Shown here piece by piece: positions 35,574 through 44,691 of a stretch of DNA of 59,547 bases; within the stretch, counting starts at the first letter, position 1, and the number at the start of each line of letters is the position of its first letter. The translations under genes and the position numbers were made by a program. Below the pieces are notes generated by a model. It saw only the letters and a list, made by a program, of their open reading frames with translations. It was not told where the DNA came from and did not search any database. This stretch comes from an uncultured Rhodospirillales bacterium (GTDB taxonomy: Bacteria > Pseudomonadota > Alphaproteobacteria > Azospirillales > Azospirillaceae): the NCBI GenBank assembly GCA_903927615.1, contig CAIYNU010000091.1, positions 1-59,547 on the forward strand, written 5' to 3'.

Positions 35574-38135
35574 ATGGCCCGGTATAATTTCAAGGAAACC
35601 GAAGCGAAGTGGCAGGCAATCTGGCAGGAGCGTGGCAGCTTCGTCGTCACCGAGCGTCCTGATCGCCCGAAATATTATGTGCTTGAGATGTTTCCCTATC
35701 CCTCGGGGCGTCTGCACATCGGCCATGTCCGGAATTATACACTCGGCGATGTGGTGGCCCGCTTCAAGCGGGCGCAGGGCTACAATGTGCTTCATCCCAT
35801 GGGGTGGGACGCCTTCGGCCTGCCGGCCGAGAATGCCGCGATCGCCCACAAAATCCATCCGGCCGCCTGGACCTTCGAGAATATCCGGGTGATGCGCGGG
35901 CAGCTCCAGGTCATGGGGCTGGCCTATGACTGGTCCCGGGAAGTGGCCACCTGCACGCCCGACTATTACCGCCACGAACAGAAGATGTTTTTGGACTTTC
36001 TGAAGGCCGGCTTGGCCTATCGGAAGGAGTCCTGGGTCAACTGGGACCCGGTCGAGCAGACCGTGCTGGCCAACGAACAGGTGATCGACGGCTGCGGCTG
36101 GCGGTCGGGCGCGCCGGTGGAAAAGCGCAAGCTTTCCCAGTGGTTCCTGCGCATTACGGACTTCGCCGAAGATCTGCTGGAGGGGCTGCGGACCCTGGAG
36201 CGGTGGCCGGACAAGGTGCGGCTGATGCAGGAAAACTGGATCGGCCGGTCCAGCGGCGCCCGCCTGACCTTCGCGGTGGTTCGGCCCGAGGCCGGCTTGC
36301 CCGCGGGGGTGGCCGAGGGAGTCGAGGTCTTTACCACCCGGCCCGACACCCTGTTCGGCGCCTCGTTCCTGGCCATTTCGCCCCATCACCCGCTGGCGGC
36401 GACCTTGGCCGCGGCGACTCCGGGACTCGCCGCGTTCATCGCCGACTGCAACCGGATCGGGACCAGCGAGGCGGCGATCGAGACCGCCGAGAAGAATGGC
36501 TTCGATACCGGTCTTGCCGTTCATCATCCGTTTCTGAGTGACCGGCCGCTGCCGCTTTACGTCGCCAACTTCGTGCTGATGGACTACGGCACCGGCGCGA
36601 TCTTCGGCTGTCCTGCTCATGACCAGCGTGACTTGGAGTTCGCGCGGAAATATGGGTTGCCGGTGCGCGCGGTGGTGTGCCCCGCCGGCGTCGATCCCGA
36701 GCGTTTCGCCGTCGGGGACGAGGCCTACACCGGGCCGGGCCACCTGCATCATTCGGATTTTCTGGATGGCCTGGAGGTCGAGGCGGCCAAACAGGCGGCC
36801 GGCGAACGGCTGGAAGCCATGGGGTGCGGCCGGCGCACCACGGTTTATCGTCTGCGCGATTGGGGGGTGTCGCGCCAGCGTTATTGGGGTTGCCCGATTC
36901 CGGTGATCCATTGCCCAAGCTGCGGCATTGTGCCGGTGCCGGAGGATCAGTTGCCGGTGCGACTGCCTGACGATGTCGGCTTCGACCGGCCCGGCAATCC
37001 GTTGGAACATCATCCGACCTGGAAGCGGACGGCGTGTCCGGGGTGCGGCGGTCCGGCGGTGCGGGAAACCGATACCTTCGATACGTTCTTCGAGTCGTCC
37101 TGGTATTTTGCCCGATTTACCTCGCCCCACGAGCAGACCCGCGGCTTCGATCGCCAGGCGGCGGATTACTGGCTGCCGGTGGATCAGTATATCGGTGGCG
37201 TCGAGCATGCGGTGCTTCATCTGTTGTATGCCCGTTTCTTTACCCGGGCGCTCCAGCGTTGCGGCGCCCTCGGCGTCGCAGAGCCGTTTGCCGGTCTGAT
37301 GACCCAGGGCATGGTGACCCATCGGACCTATCGGGATGAAGGCGGCGGGTGGCTGTACCCGGAAGAGGTGGCCGAGCGTGACGGCCAACCGGTGCGGGTT
37401 GCCGACGGGACGCCGGTCGCGGTCGGCCGCTTGGAAAAGATGAGCAAGTCCAAGAAGAACGTGGTCGGGTTGGAGCGGGTGGTGGACGCCTACGGCGCGG
37501 ATACCGCGCGGTTGTTGCTGCTGTCGGACAGCCCGCCGGAACGCGACCTGGAATGGACCGAGGCCGGCATTGACGGCGCCTGGCGTTTCCTGAACCGCCT
37601 GTGGCGTCTTTACACCGAGCCGACGGTGGAGGCCGGGGCCGGGGCGGCGACGCCCCAGACCGTGCGAGGCGCGATTCACAAGGCCATCGCCGCGATCAGC
37701 GACGATCTTGAGAAATTCCATTTCAACAAGGCCGTGGCGCGGATTCGGGAACTGACCAACGCACTGGCGGAACTTGGGGGCGGTGACGAGGCGGCGGCGG
37801 TCCGTCGCGAGGGGCTGGAGGCGCTCGCCGTCCTGATCGGCCCGATGATGCCGCACCTCGCCGAAGAGGTCTGGCGGGAATTGGGCCATGAGACGCTGTT
37901 GGCCGATCAACCGTGGCCCGGATTCGATCCGGCGCTGGTGGCCGACGATACCGTTACGGTTGCGATCCAGGTCAATGGCAAGCTGCGGGCGACGGTGATG
38001 CTGGTTCGTGACCTGCCGGCCGCGGAGGTGGAGCGGGTGGCGCTCGCCGAAGCGGCGGTGGTGCGGGTGCTCGACGGCAAGACGGTTCGCAAGGTCGTGG
38101 TGGTGCCGAATCGGGTGGTCAACATCGTCGCGTAA
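35574..38135 (+). CDS. leuS: Leucyl-tRNA synthetase
   Basis: About 853 residues, standard for bacterial LeuRS. The HIGH motif is in [20 protein letters not shown] and KMSKS in [13 protein letters not shown]. The editing (CP1) domain has [19 protein letters not shown] and [15 protein letters not shown] with the conserved Asp. The zinc-ribbon-like [23 protein letters not shown] is also intact. The ATG at 35574 begins [17 protein letters not shown], the usual N-terminus; the frame upstream is not conserved. It lies between the DUF3576 lipoprotein gene and lptE, codirectional with both. Confidence 0.98.
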   Translation: MARYNFKETEAKWQAIWQERGSFVVTERPDRPKYYVLEMFPYPSGRLHIGHVRNYTLGDVVARFKRAQGYNVLHPMGWDAFGLPAENAAIAHKIHPAAWTFENIRVMRGQLQVMGLAYDWSREVATCTPDYYRHEQKMFLDFLKAGLAYRKESWVNWDPVEQTVLANEQVIDGCGWRSGAPVEKRKLSQWFLRITDFAEDLLEGLRTLERWPDKVRLMQENWIGRSSGARLTFAVVRPEAGLPAGVAEGVEVFTTRPDTLFGASFLAISPHHPLAATLAAATPGLAAFIADCNRIGTSEAAIETAEKNGFDTGLAVHHPFLSDRPLPLYVANFVLMDYGTGAIFGCPAHDQRDLEFARKYGLPVRAVVCPAGVDPERFAVGDEAYTGPGHLHHSDFLDGLEVEAAKQAAGERLEAMGCGRRTTVYRLRDWGVSRQRYWGCPIPVIHCPSCGIVPVPEDQLPVRLPDDVGFDRPGNPLEHHPTWKRTACPGCGGPAVRETDTFDTFFESSWYFARFTSPHEQTRGFDRQAADYWLPVDQYIGGVEHAVLHLLYARFFTRALQRCGALGVAEPFAGLMTQGMVTHRTYRDEGGGWLYPEEVAERDGQPVRVADGTPVAVGRLEKMSKSKKNVVGLERVVDAYGADTARLLLLSDSPPERDLEWTEAGIDGAWRFLNRLWRLYTEPTVEAGAGAATPQTVRGAIHKAIAAISDDLEKFHFNKAVARIRELTNALAELGGGDEAAAVRREGLEALAVLIGPMMPHLAEEVWRELGHETLLADQPWPGFDPALVADDTVTVAIQVNGKLRATVMLVRDLPAAEVERVALAEAAVVRVLDGKTVRKVVVVPNRVVNIVA

Positions 38136-38192
38136 GCGGCGAGAGCGCGCCCGCGGGCGGCATGTCAAGGGTAACGGGAAGGGAGACGGCGA

Positions 38193-38837
38193 ATGGGAGG
38201 CTTGTCCGGTCGGGCGGTACTGAAAATCGCCCCGGTGCTGGCGTTAGGGCTGCTGCTTGGGGCCTGCGGTTTCCGGCCGATTAACGGGACGCCCTCGAAT
38301 CAGCCGGCGGTGGCCGAACAACTGGCCCAGATCACCATCGATGAAATACCCGATCGGGTCGGACAGGAGCTGCGCAACCGGCTGATCGATCGGTTCTACA
38401 GCGACGGGCGGCCAGCCAAACCGCTGTATCGGCTGGTCATCAAGCTGGATACCAGTCAGATGACGCTGGCGGTTCAGCAGGACGTTTCGGCGTCACGCTC
38501 CGAGTGGATCGTGACCGCCAGCTATCAGCTCTTCTACATTCCGGATAACACCCTGGTGTTGAGCGGTAGTAGCCGAGCGGTTCCCGGCTATAACGTCACC
38601 TATGCCCAATACTCCTCGTTCGTGTCCGAAGGTGCCGCCTTCGACCGCGGTATTGTTTATGTCGGGGACGATATCGCCACCCGCATTGCCATGTATTTCG
38701 CCCGTGACCCGGATCAGCGGATGAAGCTGCCGCGGCCGGATTGGGCGCCGACCCTGCCGCCCGGGCCGGTTGCGGTGCCGAGCGTCCCGTCGGTGGTGCA
38801 TCCGTCAACGGCGCCGACCACCACGCCGAACTGGTAG
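38193..38837 (+). CDS. lptE: LPS-assembly lipoprotein LptE
   Basis: About 214 residues with a lipoprotein signal (VLALGLLLGACGF, Cys25). The GFRPINGT start of the mature chain and YRLVIKLDTSQMTLAVQQDVSASRSEW fit LptE, the plug of the LptD channel that places LPS on the cell surface. A long Pro-rich C-terminal tail (from about residue 185) is variable in the family. AGGGAGA precedes the ATG. It lies 57 nt after leuS and 22 nt before holA, an order common in Alphaproteobacteria. Confidence 0.92.
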   Translation: MGGLSGRAVLKIAPVLALGLLLGACGFRPINGTPSNQPAVAEQLAQITIDEIPDRVGQELRNRLIDRFYSDGRPAKPLYRLVIKLDTSQMTLAVQQDVSASRSEWIVTASYQLFYIPDNTLVLSGSSRAVPGYNVTYAQYSSFVSEGAAFDRGIVYVGDDIATRIAMYFARDPDQRMKLPRPDWAPTLPPGPVAVPSVPSVVHPSTAPTTTPNW

Positions 38838-38859
38838 GCGCTCTGGGAATGCCCCGGCG

Positions 38860-39891
38860 ATGAAGTTGCAAGGCAAGGCCATCGACAGCTTCATGGCCCG
38901 GCCCGATCCCCGCATTCGGGCGGTACTGGTCTACGGTCCGGATGCCGGTCTGGTGCGGGAGCGGGCCGAAGCACTGGCGCGGACCGTGGTTCCCGACCTT
39001 ACCGATGCCTTCCGAGTCGCCGAGTTGCCGGCCCGGGCGGTGGCCGGGGATGCCGCGCGGTTGTTGGACGAGGTCGCCGCGCTTTCGCTGGTCGGGGGGC
39101 GCCGTCTGATCCGCCTCCGTGACGCCGACGAGACGGTGGCGGCGACCTGCGCCGTCTTGTTGGCCGGCGCGCCGCCCGGCGACAGCCTGTTCCTGGTGGA
39201 AGCCGGCGATCTGACCGTGCGGTCGCGGTTGCGGGTGCATTTCGAAGCCGCGGCCATCGGGGCGGCGCTGCCCTGTTACGTTGAGGACGAATCGACGCTC
39301 CGACGCGTGATTGTTGATCTGGCCTCCGGCCATGGCCTGGTCCTTGACGCCGATGCCCAGGCCTGCCTGGCGGCCAGTCTGATCGGCGACCGGTTGGTGG
39401 TGCGGGGGGAGATCGAAAAGCTGGCGCTGTATATGGGGGCGGAGCGTCGGGTTGGGTTGGAACAGGTGCAGGCGGTGATCGGCGACAGCACCTCCCAGTT
39501 GTCCCTGGATGATCCGATCTGGGCCGCAGCCAGCGGAGACTTTGCGGCGCTTGACCGGGCTTTGACCCGCCTCTACGCCGAAAGTATGGCGCCGGTGGCC
39601 ATCCTGCGCACGGCCCAGCGCCATTTCCAGCGATTGCATTGGGTTCAGGCCGAACTGGCGGCCGGGGTTTCCACCGACGGCGCGGTGGGTGCCCTCAAGC
39701 CGCCGCTGTTTTTTAAATTGCGGGCGGTTTTTCTGGCCCAATTGCGTCAATGGCCGCTGCCGGCGCTTCGTCAGGCGCTGGACCGGCTGACCGATGCCGA
39801 AATCGAGTGCAAGCGCACCAATATGCCCGATGAAACCCTGTGCGCCCGGACCCTGTTGCAACTGGCGGCCATGGCTCGCGCCCGTCGCTGA
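38860..39891 (+). CDS. holA: DNA polymerase III subunit delta
   Basis: About 343 residues. The start MKLQGKAIDSFMARPDPRIRAVLVYGPDAGLVRERAE and the VVRGEIEKLALYMG and DDPIWAAASGDFAALDRALTRLYAE blocks match alphaproteobacterial HolA. This subunit opens the beta sliding clamp during loading within the clamp-loader complex. The ATG at 38860 is chosen because the N-terminal FxxRPDP-like opening follows it; an open frame beginning within lptE is spurious. It is the last gene of the leuS cluster, facing pepF across a repeat element. Confidence 0.94.
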   Translation: MKLQGKAIDSFMARPDPRIRAVLVYGPDAGLVRERAEALARTVVPDLTDAFRVAELPARAVAGDAARLLDEVAALSLVGGRRLIRLRDADETVAATCAVLLAGAPPGDSLFLVEAGDLTVRSRLRVHFEAAAIGAALPCYVEDESTLRRVIVDLASGHGLVLDADAQACLAASLIGDRLVVRGEIEKLALYMGAERRVGLEQVQAVIGDSTSQLSLDDPIWAAASGDFAALDRALTRLYAESMAPVAILRTAQRHFQRLHWVQAELAAGVSTDGAVGALKPPLFFKLRAVFLAQLRQWPLPALRQALDRLTDAEIECKRTNMPDETLCARTLLQLAAMARARR

Positions 39892-39946
39892 CGCCCCTCA
39901 AGACGGCGCCCAGGCGCGCCTTAAGGATGGTCGTTCAACCGGCAAG

Positions 39947-40060
39947 GGTTCAAAGGGCCGACCGGCCCTTTGCGGCTGTGGGCGGAGCCCACAAAATCGT
40001 TGGGCTGTGGGCGGAGCCCACAAAATCGTCGGGCTGTGGGCGGAGCCCACAAAGTCGTTT
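39947..40060. repeat. Dispersed repeat element, copy 2 (three units)
   Basis: Starts GGGTTCAAAGGGCCG and forms the hairpin AAAGGGCC-GACC-GGCCCTTT (39952-39971). Three tandem 29-nt units follow, beginning at 39974, 40003 and 40032. Each has an internal palindrome TGTGGGC-GGA-GCCCACA and ends in ATCGT or GTCGT. A one-unit copy lies at 24161-24213. Both lie between convergent genes. The gap between holA and pepF is otherwise empty. Confidence 0.85.
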
Positions 40061-40100
40061 TCGTACAACCCCCTTCCCGCTCCGCGCGCCCTGGGGGCGC

Positions 40101-41900
40101 TTATCCCTCGGCGTCCAAACTGTCAATGAAGCCCCGCACCACCGACAGGCCCTTGTCCCAGAACGCCGGGTCGCTCGCATCCAGACCGAACGGCGCCAGC
40201 AAGTCCCGGTGGCCCCGGGTGCCGCCGGCCGACAGCAAGGTCAGGTAGCGGTCGGCGAAGCCGTCCGGGGATTCCAGGTACACGGCATACAGGGAATTGA
40301 CCAGACAGTCCCCGAAGGCGTAGGCGTAGACATAGAACGGTGAGTGAACAAAATGCGGGATATAGGACCAATAGTGGCGGTAGCCGTCGTCGAAGCGCAG
40401 CACCGGCCCCAGGCTCTCGGTCTGGACCTCCAGCCAGATTTGCCCCAACCGGTCGGCGGTGATTTCGCCGTTCCGGCGTTCCCGGTGAATCCGCATCTCA
40501 AAGTCGTAAAAAGCGATCTGGCGCACCACGGTATTCAGCATGTCCTCGACCTTGGCCGCCAGCATGCCCCGGCGTCGGTGCGGGTCGGTTTCGGCATCCA
40601 GCAGGGCGCGGAAGGTCAGCATTTCGCCGAAGACCGACGCGGTTTCGGCGAGTGTCAGAGGGGTGTCGGCCAGCAAATGCCCCTGAGCACCGGCCAGGAC
40701 CTGATGGATGCCGTGGCCGAGTTCGTGGGCCAGGGTCATCACGTCTCGGGTCCGCCCCTGATAGTTGAGCAAGAGATAAGGGTGAACGCTGGGCACGGTG
40801 GGGTGGGCAAAGGCGCCGGGCGCCTTGCCCGGGCGGACCTGGGCGTCGATCCAGGGCTGGTCGAAAAAACGCCGGGCCACGGTGGCCAGAGCGGGTGAAA
40901 AACGGCTGTAGGCCCCGAGCACGGTGTCGACGGCGTCGGTCCACGGGTGCATCCGTTCTTCCAGATCCGGCAGCGGGGCGTTGCGGTCCCAATAGTCGAG
41001 GCGGTCGTTGCCGAACCAACGGGCCTTCAGCGCATAATAGCGGTGCGACAGTGCCGGATAGGCCGCTTTGACCGCCGCCACCAGCGCCTCGACCACCGAA
41101 TCTTCCACCCGGTTGCCGCGATTGCGGGCCGAGGTCGGGTGCGGGTACTGGCGCCAGCGGTCCTCGATCTCCTTATCCTTGACCAGGGTGTTGGTGATCA
41201 GGGCGAAGGTACGGATGTTGTCACCCAACACCTGGCCGATGGCGTGCCCCGCGGCCCGCCGCAAGGCAGGATCGCGATCCGAAAGCTTGTTCAATGCTTC
41301 GGTGCAGGTCAGGGAATCGCCCCCGACCGGAAAGCGCAGTGCCGCCACGGTCTCGTCGAACAGCCGGTTCCAGGCCGCGCGCCCGACCACGTATTTCTCA
41401 TGCAGCAGGCGCTCCAGCTCATCACTCAACTGATGGGGGATGAATATCCGGGTGTTGTGTAGCCACGACCCATAACGCGCCAGCGCCGGCTCCTGCGCCA
41501 GCCAGGCGGTCAGCGTGTCCTCGTCGAGCCGGTTGATCTCCAGGGTGAAAAAAACCAGCCCGGTGGAGATGTCGCTCACCTGTTCCTGCAAGGTCTGGTA
41601 GAATTTTCCGACGTTGGGGTCACCCATGTCACCGGCATAGACCAGGCTGGCATAGCTGAGCAGCCGGCTCAGCGTCTCGTCGATGGCTTCGAACTCGGCG
41701 ATGGCCGCGGCCAGTCCGGCCGCCCCCAGGGCGGGAATGTGGCCCTTGACGCGCTGATGGAAGTCCCGGGCGGCGATGGCCGAGCGGGCCAGATCTTCGG
41801 TCAGTGCGGCGCTGTCCCGACCGGGATAGAGATCGTCGAGGGTCCAGGCCGGCAGATCACCCGGGGGCGCGGGCGTTGGTGAGCGGGTCAGGTCGTTCAT
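40101..41900 (-). CDS. pepF: M3-family oligoendopeptidase F
   Basis: About 599 residues. The zinc site HELGH lies in VMTLAHELGHGIHQVLA, with the third ligand in the following TLAETASVFGEM. The N-terminal WTLDDLYPGRDS and the SDELERLLHEKYVVGRAAWNRLFDE block are typical of PepF-like M3 peptidases. It should cleave short peptides in the cytoplasm. The ATG at 41900 follows CGGGAG at 7 nt; an earlier frame start at 41921 is less likely. It is convergent with holA and lies downstream of regA on the same strand, 74 nt away, so read-through is possible. Confidence 0.95.
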   Translation of the reverse strand: MNDLTRSPTPAPPGDLPAWTLDDLYPGRDSAALTEDLARSAIAARDFHQRVKGHIPALGAAGLAAAIAEFEAIDETLSRLLSYASLVYAGDMGDPNVGKFYQTLQEQVSDISTGLVFFTLEINRLDEDTLTAWLAQEPALARYGSWLHNTRIFIPHQLSDELERLLHEKYVVGRAAWNRLFDETVAALRFPVGGDSLTCTEALNKLSDRDPALRRAAGHAIGQVLGDNIRTFALITNTLVKDKEIEDRWRQYPHPTSARNRGNRVEDSVVEALVAAVKAAYPALSHRYYALKARWFGNDRLDYWDRNAPLPDLEERMHPWTDAVDTVLGAYSRFSPALATVARRFFDQPWIDAQVRPGKAPGAFAHPTVPSVHPYLLLNYQGRTRDVMTLAHELGHGIHQVLAGAQGHLLADTPLTLAETASVFGEMLTFRALLDAETDPHRRRGMLAAKVEDMLNTVVRQIAFYDFEMRIHRERRNGEITADRLGQIWLEVQTESLGPVLRFDDGYRHYWSYIPHFVHSPFYVYAYAFGDCLVNSLYAVYLESPDGFADRYLTLLSAGGTRGHRDLLAPFGLDASDPAFWDKGLSVVRGFIDSLDAEG

Positions 41901-41974
41901 GGCGGTCTCCCGAGGTCCCATTCTGGGGTGTCTTCAAGACGGTCTTTCCGGCAAGACGGTCTCTCTGGACGGTT

Positions 41975-42559
41975 TCAGCCCCGCGGGGCGTGCTTGTTGA
42001 GGATGCGCTGGAGCGTCCGCCGATGCATCTTCAACCGGCGGGCGGTCTCCGAAACGTTGCGGTCGCATTGTTCGAACACGCGCTGGATATGCTCCCAGCG
42101 CACCCGATCGGCCGACATCGGGTTCTCGGGTGGCGACGGCAAGGGCCGGCCATCTACCAGCAGGGCGGATTCGATGGCGTCGGCGTCGGCGGGCTTGGGC
42201 AGGTAGTCGACCGCCCCGGCTTTGACCGCGGCCACCGCGGTGACGATGTTGCCGTAGCCGGTCAGCATGATGATGCGGGACTCGGGCCGGGCGTCGCGCA
42301 GTGCCGCGACCACGTCCAGGCCGCTGCCGTCCATCAGTCGCAGGTCCACCACGGCGTAGGCGGGTGCCGATTCCTGCGCCACTTCGATGCCCAGGGCGAC
42401 GCTATCCACGGCGACGACATCAAAGCCGCGCCGCTCCATGGCCCGCGCCAGCCGGATTCGGAAGGGTGCGTCGTCATCGACGATCAGCAGGCTACGCGAG
42501 GCATCACCGCTGAACGTCAACTTGACGGTTTCAGTCGGTTCGCTGTCATCGGTCGACAT
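41975..42559 (-). CDS. regA: RegA/ActR-type redox response regulator
   Basis: About 194 residues. The receiver domain has LLIVDDDAPFR and the phospho-acceptor Asp72 in AVVDLRLMDGSGLDVV, then MLTGYGNIVTAVAAVKAGAVDYLPKPAD. The C-terminal Fis-type helix-turn-helix, ETARRLKMHRRTLQRILNKHAPR, is almost invariant in the RegA/PrrA/ActR family. These regulators control respiration, carbon and nitrogen fixation and, in phototrophs, photosynthesis genes. The start at 42559 gives the usual short N-terminal arm. It lies downstream of regB on the same strand with a 268-nt gap, so it may also have its own promoter. Confidence 0.95.
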   Translation of the reverse strand: MSTDDSEPTETVKLTFSGDASRSLLIVDDDAPFRIRLARAMERRGFDVVAVDSVALGIEVAQESAPAYAVVDLRLMDGSGLDVVAALRDARPESRIIMLTGYGNIVTAVAAVKAGAVDYLPKPADADAIESALLVDGRPLPSPPENPMSADRVRWEHIQRVFEQCDRNVSETARRLKMHRRTLQRILNKHAPRG

Positions 42560-42827
42560 GATACTCACCGTTTCCCCCCGCGGCACCCCAAGACTCGAGC
42601 GCCGAAACCGTGTTCTTCCGCAAGTTTCATTCGACCACGTCTCCCGCGCCGAAATCAACGTCCACCACACCCCGTTTCCGTGGTGTTGACGCCGGCCACC
42701 ATCGGTTGCGGCGGATGAGATCGTATCGTAATGATATCCACATATCAATCAAGTGCTTACCGAACATGCCGCGACGTCGGCAAAAAGAGCACCCGTTGTC
42801 GGTGGCTGGTCTCGGTCGGCCATCCCA

Positions 42828-44168
42828 TCAATCCTTGCTTTCCAGGTCGTGGCGTGACCAGTGAATCACCACCCGGGCGCCACCCTGACGTTGGTTGCCG
42901 AACACGACACTGGCGCCGGTTCGGCCGAGCAGGGTTTCGGCGATGAAAACGCCGAGACCCATGTGTCCGGAACGATCGCTCCGCTGAGAGATATAGGGCT
43001 CGCCGAGGCGACCGAGGACATGGGAGGAAAAACCCGGGCCGTCGTCGGTGATGATCAGCTCCACCGACTCATGATCCCAGACGGCCACCACGTCGACCTG
43101 GCGCTCGGCAAACTGCAAGGCGTTCTGGAGCAGGTTGCCGACCCCATGGATGATTTCCGGACTGCGGCGGACCACGGGCTCCGGCGCGCCGACGGCCGGG
43201 CGGGCGGTGATGGACAGCAGCGCCGGGGTGGTCCGATGGGCCGTCGCCGCGGCCTCCAGTAACGCGGTCAGCGGCAGCCGCTCGAACGGCGGGCCGCCGT
43301 CGGCTTCGGGTTTGCGGCTTAATTCGGCCAGAATGTCCCGGCAGCGGGCGCTCTGGCTTCTCAGCAGGGCGATATCCTCGGCGATCGGACTGTCGGGGGG
43401 GACGTCACGGGCCAACTCGCTGGCCACCACCGCGATGGTTCCAAGCGGCGTGCCCAACTCGTGGGCGGCGGCGGCGGCCAGGCCGCCCAGGGCCGACAGC
43501 CGCTGTTCCCGGGCCAGGGCTAACTGGCTGGCGGCCAGGGCGTCGGTGATGCGCCGGGATTCGTGGGCGACCCGGAAGACGTAGCAGGCCAGCATGATCG
43601 ACGCCATGGACAGTCCGCTCCAGACCCCCAGGGAGTACAGCGCCGGTAACTGAAAGCCCGCGCCGCTCCACGGCAAGGGATAGTGCCAGAGCGCGATGAC
43701 GGTCAGGCAAAGCTGGCTCAGCACCGTCAGCAGCACGACGTTGTAGAACGAAAGGATCGCGGCGCCGACGGTCAGGGGCGCCAGCAACAGAATCGCAAAC
43801 GGGTTGTCCATGCCGCCGTTGAAATACAGCAGCAGGGTCAGTTGCAGCGTATCAAAGGCCAGATAGAGGGTCGCGTCCTGATCGGTCAGCCGCAGTTGGG
43901 GGCCGCGTTGGGCCATCACCACCACATTCAGCAACACCGAGGCGCAAATGGTGGCGAGGACCGGGGCCACCGGCATGTTGATGTGAAAGTTCAGGGTGAT
44001 CACCCCAAGCGAGGTGAGCTGGCCCCAGATGGCGATCCAGCGCATCAGCACCAGCGTCCGTCCGGTCACCCGGCCGTCGAGGCGATAGGGCAGGGACACG
44101 GGCATCGGAAACCGGGTGCCGCTCTCGGGCTCGGAGGTCGGCTGCCGGGCCGCCGGCCGTCGTTTCAT
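42828..44168 (-). CDS. regB: RegB/ActS-type redox sensor histidine kinase
   Basis: About 446 residues. The N-terminal half has six membrane segments, with the quinone-linked heptad GGMDNPF at about 118-124. The H-box is AAAAAHELGTPLGTIA (His near 236). The redox-active Cys region reads SQSARCRDILAELSR (Cys near 276), as in RegB. The ATP-binding domain has NLLQNALQFAE, DDGPGFSS and GHMGLGVFIAETLLG. The kinase responds to the quinone pool and Cys state and phosphorylates RegA. The start at 44168 is uncertain; an ATG at 44105 would remove a basic 21-residue extension. The FRG cassette ends about 110 nt upstream. Confidence 0.95.
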   Translation of the reverse strand: MKRRPAARQPTSEPESGTRFPMPVSLPYRLDGRVTGRTLVLMRWIAIWGQLTSLGVITLNFHINMPVAPVLATICASVLLNVVVMAQRGPQLRLTDQDATLYLAFDTLQLTLLLYFNGGMDNPFAILLLAPLTVGAAILSFYNVVLLTVLSQLCLTVIALWHYPLPWSGAGFQLPALYSLGVWSGLSMASIMLACYVFRVAHESRRITDALAASQLALAREQRLSALGGLAAAAAHELGTPLGTIAVVASELARDVPPDSPIAEDIALLRSQSARCRDILAELSRKPEADGGPPFERLPLTALLEAAATAHRTTPALLSITARPAVGAPEPVVRRSPEIIHGVGNLLQNALQFAERQVDVVAVWDHESVELIITDDGPGFSSHVLGRLGEPYISQRSDRSGHMGLGVFIAETLLGRTGASVVFGNQRQGGARVVIHWSRHDLESKD

Positions 44169-44276
44169 GGGGGGCCGGCCGGTCGCAAAGCCATCCGGCC
44201 GATCGGCGTTGGGTCAGGGCGCCGCGCGGGGCTCCGGCTGCCAGCGACCCGACAACGCGACCCAGCGGTTGCACGA

Positions 44277-44687
44277 TCAGGACGCATCGTCTTCATCATC
44301 GCCATCGCCAAGGGAGGAGGAGTCAATCGTCACTGAATCGATCTCGGCCGCTAAGGTGTCGCTGCCACCGCTTACGAAGTGACCGGCGACAGTCGCGGGG
44401 AAATAGGTTGAGATCATCTCGTTTGTTTCTACATCTTTCAAGTCGACATAGAGTGTGGCCGCTGCTTCGAAGTGCGGACCGGAACCCCGTTCGAAAACCC
44501 CTCCGGGAACCAAGGCGATCTCGTCGAATCGGGTCGATGGTGAAAGTTTGGCAAGGGCCGGCCACGCGGCCGACGTCTCAATGCGGTAGGCCTCTAGGGC
44601 GGCCGAGATCGCGTCGCGCTTCTCGCGAGTCCTGATCGGTTGCAGTGGCGGTTGGGTTGTCGGGGGGGGCAGCGGGTTTGTCGGCAT
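44277..44687 (-). CDS. Hypothetical acidic protein, partner of the FRG gene
   Basis: About 136 residues, no family recognised. The start at 44687 is set by a GGAGGT site 6 nt upstream. The N-terminus is Pro-rich (PTNPLPPPTTQPPLQPIR), the middle has a helix (REKRDAISAALEAYRIETSA) and a beta-rich part (HFEAAATLYVDLKDVETNEM), and the C-terminus is very acidic (GDGDDEDDAS). It begins 4 nt after the FRG gene stops, so the two are surely cotranscribed. An acidic small partner next to a possible effector could be a neutralising protein, but that is inference only. GC content rises from the FRG gene into this one. Confidence 0.65.
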   Translation of the reverse strand: MPTNPLPPPTTQPPLQPIRTREKRDAISAALEAYRIETSAAWPALAKLSPSTRFDEIALVPGGVFERGSGPHFEAAATLYVDLKDVETNEMISTYFPATVAGHFVSGGSDTLAAEIDSVTIDSSSLGDGDDEDDAS

Positions 44688-44691
44688 GTCG

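Noticed and set aside
35385-38168. Long leftward frame opposite leuS
   Set aside because: The antisense frame has no family match, while leuS on the plus strand has every expected motif.
39974-40060. Possible CRISPR array
   Set aside because: The 29-nt units are directly adjacent and contain no variable spacers. No cas gene is present.
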